NCBI GenBank assembly: GCA_019693395.1
Contig: JAAMXP010000168.1
Span: 1-15,988, forward strand
Source: Ettlia oleoabundans
Lineage: Eukaryota; Chlorophyta; Chlorophyceae; Chlamydomonadales
Direction: 5' to 3'
DNA: 15,988 bases
Of this stretch, positions 1-7,597 are shown one piece after another. A program made the translations under genes and the position numbers. Every line of letters begins with the position of its first letter. Positions within the stretch are counted from its first letter, which is position 1. The notes below the pieces were generated by a model. It made no database searches. It worked only from the letters and a program-made list of their open reading frames with translations, and was not told where the DNA came from.

Positions 1-20
1 CCCCCCCCCTCCGCCTGCAG

Positions 21-2476
21 GTCCGTTTCTGCCAGCAGTGCGGTCGTTTCCAGCCGCTGGAGGACTTTGACGACAACAAGCGCTCCTGCCGCGTGCGGCT
101 GCAGGTGGGTGGTTGCGTTTTGCAAAGTAGAATCTGCAGATGGGGTGCTAGGACCCCAGTCAGCTTGAAGTGGATTGCAACCAGCATCGTGATCCCTTGC
201 TGATGCTACGACTTCTGTATAGATGGGTGTATAACCACACTTGCTCATCTCCCACTGTTATTGTGAACACAAGCGGTCCAAGTGGTGGGCTTGATGTGTA
301 CCTGCCTTTCCCCAATTCCTCTGCACCAGCAGTTCCCAACTCTGCTATTGTTGGCACCCCCGCCTGGCTGCCTGTCTGCAGCGCCACAATGCGCGGCGGC
401 GCAAGCGCCCACGGGACGGTTCCAGCGGCGGCGGCGACCTGGGTGACTATGGCGCCATGGCGGGCACCGCTGCTGCCGCGGCTGAGATGGCCAAGCTGGC
501 TTCCTCCTATGCCCCCAGCATCCCCATCTCGCCCAAGGACATGCAGGTCGGTAGGGGGCGGGAAAACGTGGGGGCAGGTATAGGGCCAATGCCTTAAACC
601 CTTGATGCTTGGGCTCTTTTTTGGTGAACAGCATGGCAGTCTGGCCTGGTTGGTATGCTGGTGCGTGCTGTGGACGCTTGGGTGCTTGCAAGGCGCAAGT
701 TGTGTGCAGATCGTGTTTGTGTGTTTGCCGTGACTGCCTGGCATGCATGCACTATTCTCCACCCGCAGTGCACGAGCTCGTGCTTTCTGGTTCACACCTA
801 ACCTGCTGGGCATACGCCATGTGTTCTTCGCCTGCAGGCGATGCAGGAGGCGCTTCACTTTGCCAGCACCACCCTCATGAACTCCAACCAAGTGGTGAGC
901 GGTGCATCGAGGGCTTGGACAAGCTTGTGCTTGTGCTGCAACTGAATGTCGGGACATGCTGGGGCATCAAAGGCAACGTTTGCACTAGACCAACCATTGG
1001 TCAGCCAGCCAATAGTCTTACCAGCATCGCGACATACTCTCACACACACGCCGCCTGTGTTCGCAATGCCAGGTGACGGGCAAGCCTGCCGGCGAGGAGG
1101 GCACGGATGAGGGCGGCAGTGCCGGTGGTGTTGGCATGGGCGCAGCCGCCATGCCCTTTGTGCCGACCTTGGACGTTATGATGCTGCTGCTCAAGGGATA
1201 TGCAGGTGAGAGCGCAGGGCGGCAGGCAGGCAGGCATATAGTGGGTCGTGCAAGCTTGACTACGGGTTAGGTGGCAGGCTGGCTGGCTGGCTGGCTGGCT
1301 GGTGGCTTCAGGTGTTCCATCCTGCTGCATGCAGCCTATACAATGCGCTCTCTTGTGTATCAACTGAAATATCCACTTCCTGCGCTTTGTGAACCCCAGT
1401 GCTTGCGCAAGCCATGTTCTACAGCACTGTTAAGTCCCAACCCCTTTGCTAACCTCACTGCACTCGTCCCTGCCTTTCCCCCGGCTGCAGCCATGTTCCA
1501 CTATTCCCTGGACTCTGCCACCCTGCGCGCACTGGCACCCCCCTCAGAGCTACCGGAGCAACAGGTGAGGCGCTGGGGCGGTGCAGGGTGGTTCGGGACG
1601 CACGAAAAAGGCAGGGAAAGCAACCATAACGGAAGGGCATAGCAGGGCAGGAAAAGACAGGAGGGGGCAGGGTAGAAACGGGCGGGTAGAAGCGTGGCGG
1701 GCAGAACCGTGGCGGGCGGGCAGGCAGGCAGGCAAGATGCAGCAGAGGTTCGGCAGAACGGCATGCCCTGCAATCTGGCAAGTCAGCAAGCCCTCGCGAG
1801 CTCTCCTGCCGACCTGTTGATCCATTACATGCGCTGCGCTGCTGTGCAGGCTGCTGCCGGCGGAGGGTCGCTGGGCCTGGGTGCCATTGATGCCCTGCAG
1901 ATGCAGCACCTCATGCAGACCCAGGGGCTGTTTGGCGCCCCCGCCATCCCCATGATGCTGCCTGGCGCAGATGGCACGACAGCTGGCATGATGGGAGCGG
2001 AGGGACAGGACCTGGCTGCTGCTGCGGCTGCTGCTGCAGAGGCACAGCATGCTCAGCACGCTCAGCATGCTCAGCAGGAGCACGAGGGCGGCGTGGGCGG
2101 CAAGCAGCAGGCTCACGCTCACACGGAGGGCGTTGCGGGCGCGGAGCACCAGCAGCAGGAGCAGCACGTTGAGCATGCTGAGCACGCTGGTGTGGATGAT
2201 GGCAGTGCTGGGGAGGTTGTGGCCAGTGGAGAGCTTACAGCAGAGCAGGTGGCTGCCGGCCTGATGCAGCAGCCTGGCGCCGGCGACACGGCCATGACAG
2301 CCGCTGCGGCTCTGGCTGCAGCCGCCGGCGGCCACATGCCTACCACCACCTACCTCACACCCGAGCAGGTGGCAGAGGCGGTGGCGGCGGCGCAGGCACA
2401 GACAGCGGTGGTGCAGGAACAGCAGCAAGCGGGGGAGGATGCTGCAGGCGATGTGGATCACATGGAACAGCAGTGA
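21..2476 (+). CDS. SBP-box (SQUAMOSA promoter-binding-like) transcription factor, 5' partial
   Basis: Nuclear DNA-binding transcription factor of the plant/green-algal SBP family. Six exons are visible: 21-104, 382-546, 838-894, 1073-1205, 1491-1564 and 1850-2476. All junctions are GT-AG, and the lengths total 1140 nt (379 aa plus stop) with compatible phases. Exon 1 carries the second zinc finger (RFCQQCGRF, then KRSC). Exon 2 opens with [11 protein letters not shown], the usual basic tail and nuclear localisation signal. The first zinc finger and the start codon lie left of the window. The SBP domain is split by an intron between RLQ and RHN, close to where land-plant SBP genes are split, as I recall. 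The C-terminal exon is Ala/Gln/His-rich with AQH repeats; no ankyrin repeats are visible, so it is unlike CRR1-type proteins. The zinc-2 histidine is replaced by glutamine. Family call is strong; the target is unknown. Confidence 0.88.
1277..1302. repeat. (GGCT)6 tetranucleotide microsatellite
   Basis: Six perfect GGCT units plus GG, inside the intron between exons 4 and 5 of the SBP gene. Similar short runs occur at 5346-5361 (CTGG x4), 1711-1735 (GGCG/GGCA) and 10471-10485 (GCAG-type). Confidence 0.9.
2045..2190. repeat. Inverted-repeat pair in the coding sequence of the SBP C-terminal exon
   Basis: A tandem CAGCATGCT/CAGCACGCT array at 2045-2077 encodes [11 protein letters not shown]. An imperfect reverse complement at 2162-2190 encodes HVEHAEHAG. 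The arms are separated by about 85 nt and could pair in RNA. Confidence 0.6.
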
Positions 2477-3199
2477 GGGGCTGGTTGCCGGCTTGGCAGC
2501 TACCAGGTGCTGCTGTTGGCTCAGTCTTTGAATCTCCCTGGTTTTGGACTCTCAATCGGTCGCAGTCCTGAGCTCCCCTCTTTATCCCACGTGTGCCGCC
2601 TTCCGCACCCTCACGCAGCGGCACCACTGGGTCCACCAGCACTGGCTGGTCGACCTCACTACCTTTGCTGTGAAGCCCTGCTGCCCATGTGGCACGGTCA
2701 TTCCCCAGGCGCTGGCCTGGTCAGGACCAAGCTTCAGGCTCTACCCCTGTGCCACTGGTGCTGTGGTCGTTTCTCGTCCTCTCTCTCAGCTTGCAGTGCG
2801 TTCCACACATATATCTGCCGTGCTTAACTGCTTGTTGCTGATTCAACCTGCTCTGACGATGAGCTTGCCCCAGCTAGCTCTTGCAGCTCCCGCCATCAGC
2901 CAGCTCTGCCTGCCCACACTAGTACCGTGCCCTTTTTGACCCTCTTTCTCGGTTTGCTTGCAACAACCATCCCGCCCTCGACGACTCCCTGCCGTGCCAT
3001 GCCTGTGCCTCCGCCACTTTGCCCTCCAATTGTGTGACCTATCTGACTCACACCATGTTCTCACCCACACTGCAACGCTTGCAAGCCATATCTACCTCCC
3101 GCTTTGCAGCATAGCACACCACGGCACGCAAATATGCATTCTCGTGCTGCAGCTTGTTCTCTCTTTAAGAATCGACACATCCACACACAAGTTGTGTAA
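2477..3199 (+). other. 3' UTR of the SBP-box gene
   Basis: This stretch has only short open frames and no domain I recognise. It is pyrimidine-rich and runs from the TGA to a TGTAA poly(A) signal about 720 nt downstream. A long 3' UTR of this kind is common in volvocalean algae. The exact cleavage site is inferred. Confidence 0.5.
3195..3199 (+). terminator. TGTAA poly(A) signal, SBP-box gene
   Basis: TGTAA is the canonical green-algal polyadenylation signal. This copy lies downstream of the SBP stop and about 100 nt before the facing signal of the minus-strand gene. Confidence 0.45.
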
Positions 3200-3297
3200 A
3201 TTGTGTATGCACCATTCGTCTGGCCTAGCTGGTTCTGGGATTGCAATGAGGTGCCAGTCACTCAAGAGGTGTCGAGATCCATGGACACCTCTTTCCC

Positions 3298-3302
3298 TTA
3301 CA
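3298..3302 (-). terminator. TGTAA poly(A) signal, DUF1917 gene
   Basis: TTACA on the plus strand reads TGTAA on the minus strand, about 350 nt downstream of the proposed DUF1917 stop. A second minus-strand TGTAA at 3670-3674 falls inside the last proposed exon and is a competing site. Confidence 0.4.
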
Positions 3303-3653
3303 GGAGTTGTCCCAGTTGGGTGCTGTCATAGTCTCCAGCACTCCACAGGCTGTGTTTCACCACCTATATAGATGCCCAGAGGGGTGTATATATCTGCAAG
3401 AAAGCGGTGATAGATAGCAGGTTGACACACTATCGATCAGCCAACTCATTCGCCCACCACAATAAACGCTGTACTGGCGCCCGCCAGCACAACAGCAGCC
3501 AGGACAGCACTCTGCGGAATGTGGGGTCGTGGCTCTATAAACCAGCTACCGCTGCCGCCTGCCGGTTGTTCTCGCAGCTGGTCTCCATCCCAGTGGCCAG
3601 AAGGGCCACTCGCATGCGGGTTGACCTGAGCAGCCACAGGCTTCCACCTTCTA

Positions 3654-5819
3654 TCACTGGGCATCGATATTACACAAGGTGGGGGCACCTAAGTGCAGCG
3701 CATGTGTGACAAAGTCACTGCTGCCAAATTCACCTGGCTTATAGCAGATCACCGGCCACTTGAGCCGCTGAGGCAGCGCTGCCCTCAATGCCGCGCTGAG
3801 CCCAGCATGCACCCGCATCAAATCACCCCTGCAAGATAGGCACTACTTGAGCAGCCTTGGCAGCATCTCAAACCCACCGAAGCTTTTGCCAATGTAGAAT
3901 AATCAACATGCTGGGCAACACAGCGGGGTGTTGCAACCGCATGTATCAACATGCCTGCTCAACACGCAGCACCAAAGGTTCTGGCCAGAAAACACATCTT
4001 GATAGCCACGATGCCAGTCCCAGACAGGCATCCCTTTGACACCAAGCCCACCACCCACCGGTCCTGGAAGTCATTGGTGTATACACAAATAATTCGCGTG
4101 CGCCGCTCCCACTGCAACGGCCCCGCCGCAATCTTTGCAGCTGGGCACAGCCCCTGCACGCACGGCATGGCACAACATGACACCGTGGTTTACATGTTCC
4201 AGGCCATAAAACCTTCCATCTATTATCCTGCCATATCAAAGCATCTTGCCCAGTGTGCTAGCCGATGCACACTCCATGGGAACGCAATGGACAGACAAGC
4301 AGGTAACGCAATGCCACTTCCACATCATTCACCTCCACATAGACGGCAGTGGCCACAGCCTTCCACAAAGCTTCATCCTCCCCATCCTCAGCATGCACCA
4401 TCCACTTGCCGGTCAGGATGCTGCGCCGCCGACCAATCTGCCGTGGGCGGGAGCGAGCAAACAGCGGCAAAGGCTTACTGCAAAAGTTAGCAATCATCGC
4501 AGTTGCAGGGCAGAGCTGTGAAAGCAGCAGCTGAAATAAGAACATCCACCCATAAAAGGAAGTGGCTGTGACATGGCATATGCATAATCTATGTTGCAAA
4601 GCCCACCACGGCTCCTACCTCAAACAGCCCAGGCAGCGCTACCAGTTGAGCTACATGGCGTGTGACACCTGCTGGGCACCTGCCTGGCTCACCTGCTGGG
4701 CAGACTCTGCTGTGGGGGTGCCCAGCTGCTGCTGCACCTCCCAGTCGGCTACCGCACCCTCATGGTCCTGCGGCACACAGCTGGGTAGCATGCTGGAGTG
4801 GTGCCAGCAGGTCCTCTATACATAGCGGCAGCAGGTGCACTGCAAACTGACTATAGTGGGCAGCAGGTGCAGCTGTCAACCCAGTCTGTCTGTCTTCAGT
4901 GGATGATGTGGCTGTCACACCAAATCCAGGAACCTGGAGGGTTAGTGCAATACAAAACATGTCCTGCCGATTCAGCTAGAGGGCAGCACGTGCCATCAAA
5001 CCACCCCACCTTGACTCTGCTGGATCCGAACATGTGACGAGACAATGCCGCCTCCACTCCTTCCTCCACCAGACCCGTACTCGTGGATGCGCTTGCTGCA
5101 TTCAAAGCTGTTGCATGCTGGGTTGCGGCTGGAGACCCATAAGCAGGCGCTCGCATGGATATCCAAGCGAGGTCTGGTGGAGCCTCGTGAGGCCGGTACT
5201 CCCTCAAGAACCGCCGCAGCCGCCTCCGCTTGCCTGCAGAGTGGTATGCCGGCAAACATTTGTGGGAGCACAGGTAAGCATGCGTCTGCCAGTCATGCTT
5301 GCGCGGCGCACAGGGACACACTGATGCATGTGATGCTTATTGAGACTGGCTGGCTGGCTGGTGCCAGCAGCAAAGCTGGGTGCTGGTCGCAAGTGTGGGC
5401 AGGTCCAACATTCCAACATTCCAGCATCTACTGCAATACTTTTAGCCCTGATTGACTCAATGGGAGTGGATGATAGCAGACTCACCCTGCTCTGGACCTG
5501 GCTCTAGAGTGAGCCAGTCAGTGCCTGCAGGCACAACTGGCATGAAACAGTGCCCCGCCTCCCAACATGGCTGGATGGTATCAGCCTGTTCACCGTCTCC
5601 CTGCAGCAAGGATGCAAGAGTTAGAAACACCATGAATAACAGCAAGGAGCCCTCTGGAGGCAGGTGTGCTCTGGCATGGTCCAGGCGCGGGTTTCCCTAG
5701 CTGTGAGGGCCTACACCGGGGGCCAAATCGGGATGTAGCGCATCCTTTGGCCGCCTCTGCTTTGCAGCGACAGCAGGTACAACAGCATTGCCAGCTGTGG
5801 GGTGACTTATAGGGGCCAT
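3654..5819 (-). CDS. DUF1917 / UPF0696 family protein (BLES03, C11orf68-like)
   Basis: Conserved eukaryotic protein of unknown biochemical function. Minus-strand exons: 5717-5819, 5486-5596, 5010-5233, 4693-4767, 4333-4437, 4059-4153, 3734-3828 and 3654-3688, totalling 843 nt (280 aa), near the family's usual length. Motifs that line up with my memory of human C11orf68: TDWLTLEPG near residue 65, FLREYRP at 80-86, AWISMR at 94-99, LTGKWMVH near 179-186, AAKIA, IICVYTNDF at 227-235, DLMRV, and VICYKP ending at 269. Start ATG 5819 is the first Met after an in-frame TGA. Exon 2 uses the second AG of a CAG-GAG acceptor, because the first gives a frame with a stop. The upstream edge of exon 4 could lie about 50 nt further out. 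If the 45-nt last intron is retained, the frame stays open to the same stop (295 aa). The C-terminus ends soon after YKP, where family members have more sequence. Confidence 0.82.
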
Positions 5820-6469
5820 CGAGCCCAATGTAAACCTTGTTGGACAGCATCAGGTGCCATATCCATTGTGCACAGCGAAATCTGCAGCGAAAGCGTCGAG
5901 CCGCACCTGGCTTTCTTGCGGGCCAGCCGCGCCGCCCGCCGCTGTGCGCTGCTCGCTGCAGGGCACGCAGCTGAACCAGGGCGCCACTGGGCCGCTGCAG
6001 CAGCACGTGATGCAGTAGCAGCGTTCGTAGGTGGCAGATGCTCGCCACAGTAAGCGCAGGTGGTCAGGGAGGGCTGCTCCTGCGCCATGCCTCGAGCCAC
6101 GTCAAAGTATTCCAAAGTATAACCAGCGAGCTTATGCGATTTGCATTGCTGAAACTCTGCTATGCACAGCTGCAGAGACAGCAGAGCGAGATGTAAGCGC
6201 CATGTCAGCGCCACCGCCCGTTTGCCGCCGCTCCGGAGTATGTGGGGGCACCTGAGCCAAGTGTAGTTGTACATGGCAGCACCGACGACTATTCTCTGAT
6301 GTCACTTCCTGCATTAGGTTAATGGGAGGCTGTATATTAGTGATGGGTCTACCTACATTAGCGGCAGCGCACGCTGTGACGACCCGCCCGCCGGGCGTCA
6401 TCAGGCTTGTGCCCTCTTGACTCTCTCTATCCCTGTGACAGCGCAAGACATCCGTGTCTGACTGCAATC
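5820..6469. promoter_or_regulatory. Divergent intergenic/promoter region between the DUF1917 and J-protein genes
   Basis: About 650 nt separate two divergently oriented start codons, so the promoters and 5' UTRs of both genes should lie here. A TATA-like tatatta is present near 6332-6338, about 135 nt before the J-protein ATG. A minus-strand open frame (5807-6274) with a CxxC pair (TCAYCG) and an Ala/Arg-rich tail overlaps the region. I could not splice it in phase to DUF1917, so it is left unassigned. Confidence 0.4.
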
Positions 6470-6982
6470 ATGGAGCTGCAAGAGGCTGTTCACCTTCTGC
6501 AGCTGCCGGATGCGGAGGCCGGGCCGTTGACTGCCGACTCCCTGCGCAGGCAGTACCTCAAGCTCGCGCTGCGCACGCACCCCGATAAAAATCCCAATGA
6601 CGCGGGCGCAGCGGAGCGGTTCCAGCGGCTGGGCGCCGCCTACAACCAGGTGCTCGAAACGTTGCATCATGACGCGGCCCTGTTACAGGAGAAGCAGCGC
6701 GCCGCGGCGCTGCTGGAGCTGCTGCTCAGGGCGTTTAAGGGGGAGGAGGTGGAGCACGAGCTGTGTGCGCTGGGAGAGTACCGGCCACCAGCTGCTTTTG
6801 GCGTCGACCTGACGCTGCCGTTTGACAAGCGGGTGCCACGAGCACCTGCAGGCAGCTGCATCATGGAGCAGCCAGATGTGAAGCAAGCTTTCATGGCAGC
6901 TTTTCAGGAACAAGGTCTAACAGAAGATGGCGATCCTGTAGATGGATATGCCATTAAGCCTGGAGAGGAGATCTGGGCCTGA
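6470..6982 (+). CDS. Small J-domain (DnaJ-like) co-chaperone, 170 aa
   Basis: A single uninterrupted exon from ATG 6470 to TGA 6980-6982. The J domain covers about residues 1-66: helix I/II region QYLKLALRT, the HPD motif at 37-39 followed by KNPND, then ERFQRLGAAYNQVLETL in helix III. HPD stimulates Hsp70 ATPase activity in this family, so the protein should be an Hsp70 partner. No Gly/Phe region, CxxCxGxG zinc repeats or C-terminal substrate-binding domains are seen, which makes it a class C (type III) J protein. The remaining 100 residues contain a Leu/Ala/Glu helix and an unrecognised tail (GVDLTLPFDKRVP, DGYAIKPGEEIWA at the C-terminus). No signal peptide or membrane segment is evident. 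No in-frame ATG lies upstream of 6470. It diverges from DUF1917 and converges on NAD kinase. Confidence 0.88.
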   Translation: MELQEAVHLLQLPDAEAGPLTADSLRRQYLKLALRTHPDKNPNDAGAAERFQRLGAAYNQVLETLHHDAALLQEKQRAAALLELLLRAFKGEEVEHELCALGEYRPPAAFGVDLTLPFDKRVPRAPAGSCIMEQPDVKQAFMAAFQEQGLTEDGDPVDGYAIKPGEEIWA

Positions 6983-7032
6983 TGCAGCCGTGCCGCCAGA
7001 AGCCCCTGGACCTACCGTTGAAGCACCCTGCT

Positions 7033-7071
7033 TGTAAGCTGCCCTCCCAACCCACGACAGCCATTTTGTAA
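7033..7071 (+). terminator. Two TGTAA poly(A) signals, J-protein gene
   Basis: TGTAA occurs at 7033-7037 and 7067-7071, 50 and 85 nt after the J-protein stop. This is good spacing for algal 3'-end formation, and alternative cleavage is possible. Confidence 0.6.
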
Positions 7072-7597
7072 GCCTCACTTCTGCTCTTTTTCATACACCA
7101 CCACTCATTGCTATACCCCTGTTATGTACTGTGTCGCTCCCCGTGACTCGTCCATTGCTGACCTTATGTGAAAGTCACTTCTTTGCGCCGTGCCTTTCCA
7201 TTGTCTCCATTCATTGCATAATTGCAACTAGTTGCTACTATTGCTCCTTGAAGTTTCTCCCACACAAATCAAGGCAAACAGATTGCAACACGAAATTGCT
7301 CAGGGTCAAAAATTACATCGGCGCAGGGGCGGTTTGCCAGGGAACAGTAGAGTGGCACAAGTGAAAGATCGGCACACAATATGAGAAGCAGAATTGAAGG
7401 CCTCATCGCAGATGGTGCTGATGGTGTATGGAATGGGGAAATCGTATGTACATTGACAGAACAACAACAAACTTGTGTGGTGCAGCAGCCGCTTGTCCTG
7501 CTGTGCAGGCACAAACGAGCCCACACACGGCAGCAGCGGAACTTGCATGCAGCGTTGGGGGCAGGCGGGGACCCGGGGCGCCACAGGGGGCCGCTGC
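7072..7597. other. Convergent intergenic/3' UTR region
   Basis: Between the J-protein poly(A) signals and the NAD kinase stop I see no protein-like frame on either strand. The part near 7080-7260 is less GC-rich than the flanking exons. The right part is probably the NAD kinase 3' UTR. Confidence 0.5.
7313..7317 (-). terminator. TGTAA poly(A) signal, NAD kinase gene
   Basis: TTACA on the plus strand is TGTAA on the minus strand, about 280 nt downstream of the NAD kinase stop at 7598-7600. It is the nearest such signal I found. Confidence 0.5.

Noticed and set aside
160..957. 265-codon minus-strand open frame
   Set aside because: It crosses SBP exons and introns on the opposite strand with no domain features.
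1550..2461. 303-codon minus-strand open frame opposite the last SBP exon
   Set aside because: It is antisense to a well-phased coding exon and reads as Leu/Ser/Cys-rich low complexity, the expected shadow of GC-rich Ala/Gln codons.
5346..5361. CTGG tetranucleotide run as a possible mobile-element end
   Set aside because: A four-unit microsatellite like others in the window, with no flanking duplication or terminal repeat.
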